Positions 34,171-43,906 of a DNA stretch of 64,000 bases are shown piece by piece. A program made the position numbers and the translations under genes. The notes under the pieces were generated by a model that saw only the letters and a list, made by a program, of their open reading frames with translations, had not been told where the DNA came from and ran no database searches. Within the stretch, counting starts at the first letter, position 1; every line of letters starts with the position of its first letter. Source of the DNA: Dasania marina DSM 21967 (GTDB lineage: Bacteria > Pseudomonadota > Gammaproteobacteria > Pseudomonadales > Dasaniaceae); assembly GCF_000373485.1 (NCBI RefSeq), contig NZ_KB891592.1, positions 1 to 64,000 of the forward strand. The letters run 5' to 3'.

Positions 34171-34211
34171 TAAAAACAAAAAAGGCCCTAGCCATAACAG
34201 CTAGAGCCTTT
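34171..34211 (-). terminator. intrinsic terminator of the PEP-CTERM gene
   Basis: On the minus strand AAAGGC-T-CTAGC pairs with GCTAG-G-GCCTTT (one mismatch) around a 7-base loop, followed by T-rich TTTTTGTTTTTAG. It lies 18 bp after the stop of the gene at 34229-34918. Confidence 0.85.
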
Positions 34212-34228
34212 GCGAATACGGTTTGCTG

Positions 34229-34918
34229 TTAGCTGTTTTTTCTACGAATAATTACTAAGCCAACTAAACCTAAACCTAGCAGTATGATAGGTGAGGGCTC
34301 AGGCACGGCGGTATTACAAGAGCCTTGGTTAATAGAGAAGTTACCTGCGCCCCAAATAAATGTGGGGTCAATTACGATGGATGATAGGTAAGAGCACTCT
34401 TGGCTGCTGTCGGCATAAACACCAAAGCCTGGGGTGTTGCTGGCGCTGGGGCTAAAGTAGTGTCTGCTGTTACCACTCAAACCGCTGCCATTGGTTTCAA
34501 AAGTATCTATCCAGCCTTGTGCATTTTGGTTAGCACCTACGTTAAAGGCAAAAGCTAAGGTGTTTTCGGGTAATACGATAGTGATGGTGTTAGTGCCTGT
34601 TGTGAAAATGTTGCTGTCGTTGGCTTCGCCGTTTACCCACCACGTTGTACTATCGGCAAAACCTAGGCTAACAGGGTTGCCATATTGATCGCTGAGGCCA
34701 ACGCTGCCGCTAATCGGTGAGCTGATGCTAGAGATGGCGTCGCCGGTATTGCCTGCGATGAGGTTAAAGTCCGTCATAGCGTAGCCGCCAATAGTATTGG
34801 GGTTGGCTGAGCCTGAGCTGTAGGACTCTAATATTAACGAGGCAGAGGCTGGTAGCGACACTAGGCCGGTTACAATAGTCAGGGCAAGAGCTTTTAACAT
34901 GGATGGCACCTTAATCAT
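34229..34918 (-). CDS. PEP-CTERM sorting-domain protein
   Basis: The 229-residue precursor has an N-terminal signal peptide (to about residue 26, ending ASA). The middle part is rich in Gly, Ser, Asn and Thr with a possible disulfide, and the C-terminal PEP-CTERM tail is VPEPSPIILLGLGLVGLVIIRRK. Exosortase cuts such tails to release the protein or attach it to the surface matrix. No exosortase gene is in the window. The start could be Met7. Function beyond surface localisation is unknown. Confidence 0.88.
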   Translation of the reverse strand: MIKVPSMLKALALTIVTGLVSLPASASLILESYSSGSANPNTIGGYAMTDFNLIAGNTGDAISSISSPISGSVGLSDQYGNPVSLGFADSTTWWVNGEANDSNIFTTGTNTITIVLPENTLAFAFNVGANQNAQGWIDTFETNGSGLSGNSRHYFSPSASNTPGFGVYADSSQECSYLSSIVIDPTFIWGAGNFSINQGSCNTAVPEPSPIILLGLGLVGLVIIRRKNS

Positions 34919-35118
34919 TATCTTCGTACTGGAAATTGACCAGTGTTGTTTTACTATGATTTAGATGTAGCATTATCTGTGCCAAGTTATTAAGTTATTA
35001 TTTAACAGTATGTTACTGTTAAATATACCAACTAATTGCGCTGTGTTGTAAGATTTTTCGTCACCTGTTATTTGGTTTGCTTTGGAAGTTTGTATATTTT
35101 TAAAAATTTACTTATAAG

Positions 35119-35508
35119 TTAATTGGGGTTGGTTTGCTGCCACTCGCTAATAACTTCTTGCGCCGCTCGAAAGGCTTCTTGGGCGGCGGGGGCGCCACAA
35201 TAAACTATAGAGTGCAGTAGCACTTCTTGTATTTCTGCCACGCTACAGCCGTTATTGAGCGCGCCGCGCACGTGGCCTTTTAATTCGGTAGGGGTTTTAA
35301 GTGCCGCTAGCATGGCGATGGTGATTAGCGAGCGGGTTTGGCGGGGCAGGGTGTCGCGCTGCCAAGTGGAGCCCCAGGCATGCTCGTTAATCCAGTCTTG
35401 CAAGGGTGCAGTCAGTTCGCTGGTATTGTCTATGGCGCGCTGCACAAAGGCCTCACCCATCACTTCAGTTCTTACTTTCAGGCCGTTTTTCTTATCTTGT
35501 TCTGACAT
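35119..35508 (-). CDS. carboxymuconolactone decarboxylase-family protein (PcaC-like)
   Basis: The 129-residue protein has the CMD pattern: EHAWGSTWQRDTLPRQTRSLITIAMLAAL, then ELKGHVRGALNNGCSVAEIQEVLLHSIVYCGAPAAQEAF. The conserved His in KGHVRGAL and the Cys in VYCGAPA are present. It resembles 4-carboxymuconolactone decarboxylase of the protocatechuate branch. No other protocatechuate genes are near and the catechol branch at 12-15 kb does not need this step, so it may serve another pathway or have an antioxidant-like role. Confidence 0.82.
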   Translation of the reverse strand: MSEQDKKNGLKVRTEVMGEAFVQRAIDNTSELTAPLQDWINEHAWGSTWQRDTLPRQTRSLITIAMLAALKTPTELKGHVRGALNNGCSVAEIQEVLLHSIVYCGAPAAQEAFRAAQEVISEWQQTNPN

Positions 35509-35716
35509 TGTGTGTTACTCAGTTTGTTTGTTAAAGCTTGCAAATATAACAGGTTTTTATACCCAGTTAGCAGGGCTATTGAGTAGGTTTATGGGGGTAG
35601 CGGCTATATGCTACATAGTTATAGCCTCAGGCTGCTTCAGATAAAGCTAGACCTAGCGCTTAGGCCTATAGCTGCTAGGCTAGGGTGACGTAAATAGTAT
35701 ATTAATAGGTGACCAT

Positions 35717-36532
35717 ATGGGTTTGACTATAGGTGAAACCACCAACAACGAGAGCTTACTCAATAATTTGCAGAAAACTGCAAAGAAAGAGAGTGAGGGC
35801 TTACAACCCTTAAGTTCGGGCAAAAAAATTAACAGCGCCAAAGATGATGCCGCGGGCCTAATTATTTCCCAACAACTGCTAAGCGAGTTAACCGCATTAG
35901 ACCAAGCCGCACGCAATGCCAGTGATGGTATTTCTTTAGTGCAGGTGGCGGACGGTGGCCTATCATCCATTACCGAAAATCTCACTCGTATCCGGGAGCT
36001 ATCCCTGCAGGCGGCCAACGGCACCTTAGGTGGCGCACAACGCAATGCCTTGCAGGTCGAAGTGGGCCAGCTACAAGAGCAAATTAGCAGCGTGTTGGAT
36101 AATACTAGATTTAATAATGTTAATTTGCTTAACAATAATACGGCTATAGATTTGCAGGTAGGCGGTGAAGCCGGCGAGAAGCTGACTGTGCAATTACAAG
36201 ATGTCAGCAGCAGCCTAGCGACAACGCAGGCTGTGGATATTTCCACTGCGTCAGGTGCCAGTAATGCCTTGTCGGTAGTTGATACGGCCATAGCCGCAGT
36301 GGATAGCTTTCGTGGTGATTTAGGTGCGGTGAGTAGCCGTATAGAATCGGCAATTAATAATAATCGCAGTAGCGCCGAAAATATTGCTGCTGCGCGCAGC
36401 CGTATTAGTGATACCGACTATGCCCAAGCCTCCAGTGAGCAAGTCAAACAGTCACTACTCAAAGGCGCCGGTAATGCTCTGCAAGCGCAGGCTAATGCCA
36501 GTTCACAACTGGTGTTGCGCTTATTGTCGTAA
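35717..36532 (+). CDS. short flagellin, isolated from other flagellar genes
   Basis: The 271-residue protein has the flagellin N-terminal D0/D1 region (PLSSGKKINSAKDDAAGLIIS, then NASDGISLVQVADGGLSSI and TRIRELSLQAANGTL) and the C-terminal D1/D0 region (ENIAAARSRISDTDYAQASSEQVKQS, then GNALQAQANASSQLVLRLLS). The variable middle is minimal. The N-terminus (MGLTIGETTNNESLL) departs from the usual VINTN start, and no hook, cap or chaperone gene is near. It may be a minor flagellin. A 203-codon antisense reading is a shadow. Confidence 0.88.
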   Translation: MGLTIGETTNNESLLNNLQKTAKKESEGLQPLSSGKKINSAKDDAAGLIISQQLLSELTALDQAARNASDGISLVQVADGGLSSITENLTRIRELSLQAANGTLGGAQRNALQVEVGQLQEQISSVLDNTRFNNVNLLNNNTAIDLQVGGEAGEKLTVQLQDVSSSLATTQAVDISTASGASNALSVVDTAIAAVDSFRGDLGAVSSRIESAINNNRSSAENIAAARSRISDTDYAQASSEQVKQSLLKGAGNALQAQANASSQLVLRLLS

Positions 36533-36645
36533 AGTGCGAGTGCCTGCCATAAAGTAAAAAATAATGAATATAGTTGCTACTTTATAGAGCTTACAGACGG
36601 CGCGCTGTTAGAATGCGAGCTCTATGACAGTTGTATGAGGTAGCC

Positions 36646-37509
36646 ATGCAGATACGCCCCCGCCGTTCCGTTTTATACATGCCCGGTTCACACCCCAGAG
36701 CCTTACAAAAAGCCCAGCAGCTAGCAGCCGATAGTCTTATTTTTGATATGGAAGATGCGGTGGCACCTGCAGCCAAAGTGCAAGCCAGAGAAATTATTAC
36801 ATCAGCGATACAGCTGGGCGATTACGGCACTCGTGAAATAGTGGTGCGAGTTAACGCGCTGGATACCGAATGGGGTGAGGGCGATTTAAAAGCCATGGCC
36901 CGCAGTGGTGCTCATGCCATCTGCCTACCTAAAGTTGAAACCGCAGCAGAGGTGGCAGAGGCGCTGGCTATTTTAGATAAAGCACAGGCACCGGGTAGCC
37001 TGTATTTATGGGTAATGGCTGAAACCCCTAGGGGCGTGTTAAATATTCAAGAGGTGTGTGGTGCCAGTACACGCATTGCCGTGTTGATGATGGGCACTAG
37101 TGACTTATCAAAAGAGTTGCGCCTGCGTAATCGTGATGATCGCTTAGGTTTAGTGGCCTCGCTTAATTTGTGTGTGCTGGCAGCGCGAGCGCATAACCTA
37201 GATATTATTGATGGCGTGCAACTGGATTTAAATAACGAGCAGGCTTATCAGCATAGTTGCGAACAGGGGCGAGATTTAGGCTTTGATGGTAAAAGCGTGA
37301 TACACCCCAAGCAAATAGCCTATGCCAATCAAATGTTTTCCCCCAGTGCTACCGATATAGAGTGGGCGCATAAAGTGCTAGTGGCTTGGCAGCAGGCTGA
37401 ACAAGCCGGTGAGGCATTAGTGCTGTTAGATGGTCGCTTAATAGAAAATCTACATGTAGATGAGGCCAAACGTACTTTGGCTATAGCTGCAGCTATAGCT
37501 GAGCGGTGA
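36646..37509 (+). CDS. HpcH/HpaI-CitE-family CoA-ester lyase
   Basis: The 287-residue protein starts PRRSVLYMPGSHPRALQKAQ and has the family motifs DSLIFDMEDAVAP, IVVRVNALDT, ICLPKVETAAEV, MAETPRGV and DGKSVIHPKQI. These acid residues bind Mg2+ in CitE-like lyases such as malyl-CoA or citramalyl-CoA lyase. The ATG at 36646 has GAGG 6 bp upstream; an earlier TTG at 36631 is less likely. It is not in an evident operon, and the specific substrate is unknown. Confidence 0.85.
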   Translation: MQIRPRRSVLYMPGSHPRALQKAQQLAADSLIFDMEDAVAPAAKVQAREIITSAIQLGDYGTREIVVRVNALDTEWGEGDLKAMARSGAHAICLPKVETAAEVAEALAILDKAQAPGSLYLWVMAETPRGVLNIQEVCGASTRIAVLMMGTSDLSKELRLRNRDDRLGLVASLNLCVLAARAHNLDIIDGVQLDLNNEQAYQHSCEQGRDLGFDGKSVIHPKQIAYANQMFSPSATDIEWAHKVLVAWQQAEQAGEALVLLDGRLIENLHVDEAKRTLAIAAAIAER

Positions 37510-37645
37510 TCTATTAGCGTGGCAGTAAAGCGTAGTATCCGCTGTTAGGTTTTGTGCCTAACGGTTGGCTGAGCTTAATAGATGCAGGGAAATAAAGCAG
37601 ACATTTTACCGTCAAGGTCTACACTTAGCATCAGTTGAACTAATA

Positions 37646-37663
37646 GGGAGGAGGACGCCTCCC
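37646..37663 (+). promoter_or_regulatory. leader hairpin upstream of the solute-binding protein gene
   Basis: GGGAGG pairs with CCTCCC around AGGACG, ending 21 bp before the GTG start and just upstream of the ribosome site TAGGAG. No T-tract follows. It may influence translation or mRNA stability. The left arm itself contains a GGAGG sequence. Confidence 0.35.
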
Positions 37664-37684
37664 GTTATGTTATAGGAGTATGGC

Positions 37685-38974
37685 GTGTCTACAGGTAATA
37701 ACAATAAACCCATTGATGTACCGAAAAGAAAGAGTGTAAAAGCATTGGCCGCCTTAGGTGCTTCGGTCTGCATAGCAGGTAAGGCGCCTTTTGTTTTTGC
37801 CCGTAATAAAACCACCCTGCGGGTACTGGGTACTCATGTCACCTTGCAGGAAGAAATCCGTCAGCAGGCTATGGCAGATTTAGGTATTAATATAGAGTTT
37901 CAGCCAGGAGGCAGCGCTGCCGTATTACAAAAAGCGTTTATGGCGCCACAGTCTTTTGATCTGTATGAGCAGTGGTCTAACAGTATTAATGTGTTGTGGC
38001 GGTCGGGATCTATACAATCTATCGATAAAAAACAGCTGCGTTACTGGGATGAAATTAATGATCTTAGTAAAACCGGCAAGCTTACTCCGCAGGCAAAATT
38101 GGGGGCGGGGGATGCGCCTTATAAAATATTGCATGTGCAGGCTAATGGTCAATTAGGTACAGAGCATACCGATAATATTAGCTTTTTACCCTACGTCCAT
38201 AATGTCGATTCCTTTGGTTATAACACCGATGTTGTAGCCAAAGGTATACCTTATGAAACTGAGAGTTGGGGTTGGTTATTGGATGAGGCTTATGCGGGTA
38301 AGGTGGGTATAGTTAATGAGCCCACCATAGGCTTGTTCGATTTAATTTTGGCGGCACAAGCCAAAGGCCTGGTGCAATTTGATGATATAGGTGCCTTAAG
38401 CCGTGTTGAATTGGATGCCTTATTTAAAGTGCTGATAGCTAAGAAAAAAACAGGGCATTTTAGTGGTTTTTGGAACTCGGTGCCGGAGTCGGTAGATTTT
38501 ATGGCCAATAAACGCGTTGTTATAGAGAGTATGTTCTCGCCAGCGGTAGCCGCGCTTAATGGGATGAATATTCCCGTTACCTATGCTGCCCCTAAAGAGG
38601 GTTATAGGGGGTGGCACGGAGTGATGTGTTTATCCGCAGCTACCGAAGGCAAAAGAAAAGATGCCGCCTATGACTATATGAACTGGTGGCTGTCGGGCTG
38701 GCCCGGCGCTTTTATTGCGCGCCAGGGGTATTATATTTCTAATCCGCAACGCTCTAAATCACAATTAAGTACGGCGGAATGGGATTATTGGTATCAGGGT
38801 AAAGCGGCTGCTGAGGATTTGCGAGGCACTGACGGCAAAGTATCTGTGCAGCAAGGCGAGGTGCGCACAGGGGGCAGCTATGACAAACGTTTTAGCAATG
38901 TGGCGGTTTGGAATACGGTGATGCCCAATTACGATTATAGCCTGCAAAAATGGTATGAGTTTATCAGTTCATGA
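37685..38974 (+). CDS. extracellular solute-binding protein (PotD-like), likely sensory partner of the next kinase
   Basis: The 429-residue product, starting at GTG with TAGGAG 8 bp upstream, resembles periplasmic substrate-binding proteins of the spermidine/putrescine-type: a leader with a hydrophobic stretch ending VFA, then [36 protein letters not shown], and [17 protein letters not shown] with a [11 protein letters not shown]-terminal part. No ABC permease or ATPase genes are nearby. Its TGA overlaps the ATG of the following hybrid kinase gene, so it probably presents a ligand to that kinase, as TorT does for TorS. The ligand is unknown. Confidence 0.82.
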   Translation: MSTGNNNKPIDVPKRKSVKALAALGASVCIAGKAPFVFARNKTTLRVLGTHVTLQEEIRQQAMADLGINIEFQPGGSAAVLQKAFMAPQSFDLYEQWSNSINVLWRSGSIQSIDKKQLRYWDEINDLSKTGKLTPQAKLGAGDAPYKILHVQANGQLGTEHTDNISFLPYVHNVDSFGYNTDVVAKGIPYETESWGWLLDEAYAGKVGIVNEPTIGLFDLILAAQAKGLVQFDDIGALSRVELDALFKVLIAKKKTGHFSGFWNSVPESVDFMANKRVVIESMFSPAVAALNGMNIPVTYAAPKEGYRGWHGVMCLSAATEGKRKDAAYDYMNWWLSGWPGAFIARQGYYISNPQRSKSQLSTAEWDYWYQGKAAAEDLRGTDGKVSVQQGEVRTGGSYDKRFSNVAVWNTVMPNYDYSLQKWYEFISS

Positions 38975-41661
38975 CTTTAGGGAAGACGATGTTTCGCTCA
39001 TTACAGATACAAATACTATTGGTTGTTGCCTGTTTAATATCCATTTTGTTGGTGCAAGCTTTATTGTCTAAGGCGGCACAGGAAACCCTGATTGATAATC
39101 AAAGCCTCACCATGCAAGCTATGGCTAATATTGCCTTGGTGAATCGGCTAGAGCGCGATGTGGTCGATTTAAAGCGTAATGTTTTAATTTACAAAGACAC
39201 TGCTAGTGAGTCAGCTGTGTCACGGTTTAATGAACTTATCGACAGCGTTAATAAAGATCTGGGTACCTTTGAGCATAATGTCTCGGACATTAACGATGAG
39301 AGGTACAATGATTTAATTAGACGCATGCGTTCTCACCTGAAAGATTATCAAGATAATTTTGTGAGTGTTGTCAGTGGTAGAGCTAAGCGTGAAGATATAT
39401 ATAAAAATAAAATCATTAAAGGTTTTGACTATTTAGATAGCATGCTAGGCCTGCATCAGGATGATGAGGGTAATTATAAAATGCGTTATGAATTGATGTC
39501 TGCTAAGCGTTACATGCTGGGTTATATGTTAGACCCCGACTATCAATTAATAGAAAAATTTAATGGTCATATGGCTGCGGTGGAGGCGTACTTAAATAAT
39601 AGTTACCCTAACAAAGATGCGATGCGCGATACATTTCGTCACATAAGTGACGATTTTAATCAATTAACCCATCTGACCAGAGGGTATATATTTTTGGTTA
39701 ATGTGGTAATGGCTGGTTCCGCTAATGAGTTTTTGTTTTTAACGAAAGAGATTACAAAAAGTTTTACGGATAAGCAGCAGATTAATAACAACAAAATTAT
39801 TTCTGATGCCACTAAAACAAAACGTAATTCCAGGTTGGTTGTGATGGCTTCTATAGGTTTGTCCATTATGGTGGCTGTGTTTTTAATACTGCGAATTATT
39901 ATACCTGTTAGAAAGATCACCGATGTTTTTCGCAGGCTTTCTACTGGCGACGATGTTGAGGAGATTCCCTGTATAGAACGCAGTGATGAGATAGGTGACT
40001 TGGCCAAGGCGGCTAATATTTTTCATGATAAAAACAAAGAGTCGGTGGAATTATTAGAGAAAACGCAAAAGTTACATTTTGAACAAGAGGTCTTGAACTT
40101 AGAGCTGGCTATAGAAAAAGAAAATGCCGAGCTAGCGGCAGCTTCAAAAAGTATATTTTTGGCTAATATGAGTCATGAAATACGTACTCCTATGAATGGC
40201 ATTATCGGCTTGGTGCAGTTGGCTTTAAGAACTGATCTTGATAAAAAACAGCGCAGTTACTTGGAAAAAATCGCCTATTCTGGCCGTATTATGATGGGGG
40301 TTATTAACGACATACTGGATTTTTCAAAAATAGAAGCTGGCAGGCTGGATATAGAGCAGGTAGCGTTTTCGATAAATACTTTAATAGAAAACTTAATTGC
40401 TTCTGTGCGTGTTAAAGCCAAAGAAAAACAGTTGAACTTTCGGGTTAATTTGTTAACTAGTATGCCTGAGCATCTACTAGGTGACCCTTTACGTATCAGC
40501 CAAGTGTTATTAAATTTATGTAATAACGCAGTTAAGTTCACTGAGCAGGGTGAAGTGACTGTGGATATCAGTTTTTCCCCTAAACCGGTAGATGGCTCGG
40601 CATATCTTGTGGTTGATGTAAGCGATACCGGTATGGGTATGAGTGAGCAGCAACTGGAAACGGTATTTGATTCTTTTACCCAAGCCGATGACTCTACCAG
40701 TAGGCGTTTTGGTGGCACGGGTTTAGGTTTGGCTATTGTTAAGCAGTTGACAGAGTTAATGGGTGGAGAAGTTAAGGTTAAATCGGAGCAAGGGGTAGGT
40801 AGTTGCTTTACGGTAAACTGTAGCGTAGCAGAGGTAGAGAGCCTATCGGTATTGAGCGAGTTAGATGAGCGGCAGTTACATGCTTATTATTTGCCGGCAG
40901 GTGATAATGGTCTTATTTCGGATAATTATTTTAAATTTAGCCGTATGGAAAAAACAGCGCTTAGCCTAGAGCCGTTGTCAGAGCTGCCCTTGCCGGTAGG
41001 CGACGGTAAAACCTTGGTGTTAGTGGATGTAGTTAGCCAAAGCTTTGTTGACAAACATCACGTGTTGTTTGAACAGTTGTTTGATCAGGGTTATCCCATA
41101 GGCTTTATTACCGATATGCAGCCAGCCACTATAAGGCACGCGTTAAAACAGCACTTTAAGCTGCCGGTATTGTCGCACCCGTATTCGCCAGCTGATTTTT
41201 CACGTTTCATCCTGTCTATGATTTCTGGCGCTGCACAGCATAAAGAAGGCGATGCTATAGAGTCGCGCGGTAGTTTATTATTCCAGGGCCATGCTTTGGT
41301 AGTTGAGGATAATCGCATTAACCAAATGGTTGTGGGTGATATGTTGACTGACATGGGCTTGAGTTTTGAGATAGTCGAAAATGGTGAGGTAGCTGTTGAG
41401 AGAGTGACTAATGGTACAAGCTATGATTTAGTTTTTATGGATATACAAATGCCGGTAATGGATGGCCACACTGCCACCAAACGCATACGAGAGGCGGGTT
41501 ATGATGATTTAGTGATCTGTGGTTTATCAGCGAATGCCATGGCACATGATGCGGCCGACGCTAAAGTGTCAGGGATGAATGACTATGTTACCAAGCCCAT
41601 AGAGTGGGATGACTTGGTGGCGGTTGTTGAAAAGTATTTGAAAAGGGGAGTCGCTAGTTGA
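38971..41661 (+). CDS. TorS-like hybrid sensor histidine kinase
   Basis: The 896-residue protein has a transmembrane helix at about residues 8-32, a long helical periplasmic sensor domain (to about 285), a second membrane helix ([21 protein letters not shown]) and a HAMP domain. The kinase core follows with phospho-acceptor His402 ([14 protein letters not shown]) and N/G boxes ([25 protein letters not shown]). A degenerate receiver-like segment (about 640-770) precedes an intact REC domain with Asp824 ([12 protein letters not shown]). No HPt domain is present. Translation overlaps the binding-protein gene. An ATG at 38989 with GGAAG upstream is an alternative start. Confidence 0.88.
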   Translation: MTLGKTMFRSLQIQILLVVACLISILLVQALLSKAAQETLIDNQSLTMQAMANIALVNRLERDVVDLKRNVLIYKDTASESAVSRFNELIDSVNKDLGTFEHNVSDINDERYNDLIRRMRSHLKDYQDNFVSVVSGRAKREDIYKNKIIKGFDYLDSMLGLHQDDEGNYKMRYELMSAKRYMLGYMLDPDYQLIEKFNGHMAAVEAYLNNSYPNKDAMRDTFRHISDDFNQLTHLTRGYIFLVNVVMAGSANEFLFLTKEITKSFTDKQQINNNKIISDATKTKRNSRLVVMASIGLSIMVAVFLILRIIIPVRKITDVFRRLSTGDDVEEIPCIERSDEIGDLAKAANIFHDKNKESVELLEKTQKLHFEQEVLNLELAIEKENAELAAASKSIFLANMSHEIRTPMNGIIGLVQLALRTDLDKKQRSYLEKIAYSGRIMMGVINDILDFSKIEAGRLDIEQVAFSINTLIENLIASVRVKAKEKQLNFRVNLLTSMPEHLLGDPLRISQVLLNLCNNAVKFTEQGEVTVDISFSPKPVDGSAYLVVDVSDTGMGMSEQQLETVFDSFTQADDSTSRRFGGTGLGLAIVKQLTELMGGEVKVKSEQGVGSCFTVNCSVAEVESLSVLSELDERQLHAYYLPAGDNGLISDNYFKFSRMEKTALSLEPLSELPLPVGDGKTLVLVDVVSQSFVDKHHVLFEQLFDQGYPIGFITDMQPATIRHALKQHFKLPVLSHPYSPADFSRFILSMISGAAQHKEGDAIESRGSLLFQGHALVVEDNRINQMVVGDMLTDMGLSFEIVENGEVAVERVTNGTSYDLVFMDIQMPVMDGHTATKRIREAGYDDLVICGLSANAMAHDAADAKVSGMNDYVTKPIEWDDLVAVVEKYLKRGVAS

Positions 41662-41691
41662 CTAGCCTCTAGTCGCCAGCAAAAATTTTTT

Positions 41692-41769
41692 AAGACTAGA
41701 GACTAGAGACTAGAGACTAGAGACTAGAGACTAGAGACTAGAGACTAGAGACTAGAGACTAGAGACTAG
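41692..41769. repeat. 7-bp tandem repeat, about 11 copies of GACTAGA
   Basis: The unit GACTAGA repeats without interruption for about 76 bp between the kinase stop (41661) and the convergent small gene at 41826. Each unit contains a CTAG tetranucleotide. Partial related sequence (GACTAGCCTCTAGTCG) lies just left. A unit not divisible by three outside any gene cannot act as a coding phase switch, but the array may vary in length by slippage. Confidence 0.95.
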
Positions 41770-41825
41770 CTGTCTCGAGCACTATGGCTTGCAGCTTGCC
41801 TCTTGTAGCTGCCCGTAGGGCTGTT

Positions 41826-42251
41826 TCAAACTTTCTCTTGTTCGCGCAGTCTTGCCGCCATTCTTGATAGCCGCTCTGAGGCGGTGAGTTCTTTGGGTTG
41901 TTCTGGGGTTTGTTCTGGTTCGGCGTCAGATTTTGGATCTGTAGTGCTGTCTAGTTCTTGAGGCTGTTCTTGTTCAGATTCTTGTTCTGTTTCTAGCAGT
42001 TCGCTTTGTGGGCTGGCTACTTCTAGCGGTACTGTTACTTCTACTGTGGGCAGGCCTTTGTCGTTTAGCTCTACCAATAAAGTGCTGGCGCGTACGTGTA
42101 TGTCTTTGGAGCTGAGTTCAAATACCAGATTGATGGCTTCGTCTTTGTGAGGGCTGCGAAATAATTGCTTGGGGTCGCGGCCATCTAACCACACTTTTTG
42201 TTTGCTGGCGAAATAACCGTCTTGGTTGGTCACTACGTAAACTTCACTCAT
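41826..42251 (-). CDS. acidic-tailed protein of unknown function
   Basis: From the ATG at 42251 the 141-residue product has a compact N-terminal part (SEVYVVTNQDGYFASKQKVWLDGRDP, then LVFELSSKDIHVRASTLLVE). A Glu/Gln/Pro-rich low-complexity linker spans about residues 78-120, and a basic helix (ASERLSRMAARLREQ) ends the protein. I do not recognise the family. The N-terminal part looks like a conserved small domain. An alternative Met lies five codons upstream. Confidence 0.65.
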   Translation of the reverse strand: MSEVYVVTNQDGYFASKQKVWLDGRDPKQLFRSPHKDEAINLVFELSSKDIHVRASTLLVELNDKGLPTVEVTVPLEVASPQSELLETEQESEQEQPQELDSTTDPKSDAEPEQTPEQPKELTASERLSRMAARLREQEKV

Positions 42252-42368
42252 GCGGTCACTACTCACTACTATTTGTTTATTGCGGTATGGCTGTTGCTAG
42301 AGGGCGATATTTTAGCGCGATTTATCCTTGCGAACCATGTTTTTAAGGCAAGATTTTAAGGCACGGTT

Positions 42369-42854
42369 TTAAGCTAGATGTTTAAGCAAAATATCTTTGG
42401 CTTGGTTGATTTGTGCGGCTAGGTAATCATTACCGCCACGGTCGGGGTGCATTTTTTGTATTAGTTTGCGATGGGCGGCGATTACCGCGTCTGTGTCGGC
42501 GTCGGCGGTTAAACCCAAGATTTGGTAGGCCTGCTCCACGCTAAGGTCTACTGTACTGGCCGGTGGGGCTTGCTGATCGTTGTGCGTTTGTTGGCTAAAA
42601 TACTTTCGCAAAAAAGGCAGATACTGTAACACATGGGGCAGGGCTGACCGCAACAGCGGCACAGAGGCGGCAATGAGGCCGCCTATCCAATGTATGCGCC
42701 CGGTTAAGGCTAGCAAAACCACCACCGCAGCGCTTAAGCCTATGGTTAGCTTGAGATAAAGTTTTTTACGCTGGGCGGGCGGGGTGTTTTTAACTTGCTT
42801 AAGTACTATCACTATCGCCACAACAATGGCAATAATGAGGATGAGACGTATCAT
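42369..42854 (-). CDS. membrane-anchored J-domain protein
   Basis: The 161-residue protein has an N-terminal membrane helix (ILIIAIVVAIVIVLKQV), a second hydrophobic segment (LTIGLSAAVVVLLALT) and a C-terminal J domain (AYQILGLTADADTDAVIAAHRKLIQKMHPDRGG) with the essential HPD motif. It resembles Tim14/Pam18-type proteins of proteobacteria and should stimulate a DnaK-type chaperone at the inner membrane. Its partner is not encoded here. Confidence 0.85.
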   Translation of the reverse strand: MIRLILIIAIVVAIVIVLKQVKNTPPAQRKKLYLKLTIGLSAAVVVLLALTGRIHWIGGLIAASVPLLRSALPHVLQYLPFLRKYFSQQTHNDQQAPPASTVDLSVEQAYQILGLTADADTDAVIAAHRKLIQKMHPDRGGNDYLAAQINQAKDILLKHLA

Positions 42855-42948
42855 GCGACGCTTAACCTTATTTTATCTACGGATAAGCGCAGGATTCTAT
42901 AGCTTATGGCTGGGGCTGCATAGTGCTTAAATAGTGCCTAATCATGCC

Positions 42949-43146
42949 TCAATGCAGTGAGCCTTGCTTTGGTTGTAGCTGGTCTAGCTCCTGTTCATAG
43001 TGCCGGCGTGTACGCAGGGTAATTTTAAGCTGTGCCTTGTCGTTATAGCTAAGATTGTTGTTGTGGTTTAACAGCTCCCATAATTTACGGCTGCTGAGGT
43101 TATTTATCTCTAAGACGGTGTCTTTGTTTTTATCGATTGCTCTCAT
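42949..43146 (-). CDS. small hypothetical protein (65 aa)
   Basis: This 65-residue polar, probably helical protein has an AGAGAG ribosome site before its ATG and lies in the gap between the J-domain gene and msrA. No family is recognised. Support is the ribosome site and the lack of any competing gene. Confidence 0.5.
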   Translation of the reverse strand: MRAIDKNKDTVLEINNLSSRKLWELLNHNNNLSYNDKAQLKITLRTRRHYEQELDQLQPKQGSLH

Positions 43147-43271
43147 AGTATCGCTCTCTTATTCTCCTTATTTATCGTTTCGTGAGTCATAATGCTTGTT
43201 ATAGATGTCAGTTTGATGACAAAAGTTCCAAGCTTGTTCAGTTTTAACAGAATTATTAAGAGGAGAGCGCC

Positions 43272-43832
43272 ATGCCTACACATACGGTGTTAGCTAGTAA
43301 TATGCAGCCGCCATTTCCACCGCACTGTGAACAAGTGCTGTTTGGCATGGGGTGTTTTTGGGGGGCTGAGCGCAAGTTTTGGCAATTGCCGGGGGTGTAC
43401 ACCACCGCCGTGGGCTATGCTGGCGGCACTGGCGAAAACCCCAGTTATAATGATGTTTGCAGTGGCTTAACCGGCCATGCCGAAGTGGTGTTGGTGGTAT
43501 ACGATCCCCAGCAAAGAAGCTTTGAGAGCCTGTTAAGCTGTTTTTGGCAAAGCCATAACCCCACTCAAGGTATGCGCCAAGGCAACGATACCGGCTCGCA
43601 GTATCGCTCGGCCATCTATGTTAATAATGACAGCGCGCTAGCGCAGGCCGAAGCTTCCCAGCAGTGTTACCAAAAACAGTTGGATGCGCGGGGTCTACCT
43701 GCTATCACCACCGAAATTTTATTAATGCCACCATTTTATTATGCTGAGGACTATCACCAGCAATACTTGGATAAAAACCCCAATGGCTATTGTGGCTTGG
43801 GTGGCTTAGGGGTGGCCTACAGCGGCGCATAA
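43272..43832 (+). CDS. msrA: peptide methionine sulfoxide reductase MsrA
   Basis: The 186-residue protein has the MsrA active site [13 protein letters not shown] and follow-on motifs VGYAGG, GHAEVV and a [16 protein letters not shown] segment. It ends near [17 protein letters not shown], which carries a recycling Cys. MsrA repairs the S-epimer of methionine sulfoxide with thioredoxin. A strong AAGAGGAGAG ribosome site precedes the ATG. Confidence 0.94.
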   Translation: MPTHTVLASNMQPPFPPHCEQVLFGMGCFWGAERKFWQLPGVYTTAVGYAGGTGENPSYNDVCSGLTGHAEVVLVVYDPQQRSFESLLSCFWQSHNPTQGMRQGNDTGSQYRSAIYVNNDSALAQAEASQQCYQKQLDARGLPAITTEILLMPPFYYAEDYHQQYLDKNPNGYCGLGGLGVAYSGA

Positions 43833-43906
43833 TAATAAGCAGGGGTGGTCGCCACGGCTGCCCATAACACGATTGGTTATTTTTACTAGGAACAATAAAA
43901 CACACA

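Noticed and set aside
35119-35508. PcaC-like protein considered as part of the catechol pathway at 12-15 kb
   Set aside because: Carboxymuconolactone decarboxylation belongs to the protocatechuate branch; the catechol branch here is already complete and 20 kb away.
35642-35671. TAAAGCTA...GCCTATAG upstream of the flagellin as a sigma-28 promoter
   Set aside because: The spacing is 14 bp instead of 11 and both boxes deviate from consensus.
35680-36291. 203-codon minus-strand open frame opposite the flagellin
   Set aside because: It is the antisense shadow of a strongly conserved flagellin gene; its product is Ser/Leu/Cys-rich without any motif.
41692-41769. Tandem repeat considered as a CRISPR array
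   Set aside because: The 7-bp unit has no spacers and no cas genes are near; it is a simple tandem repeat.
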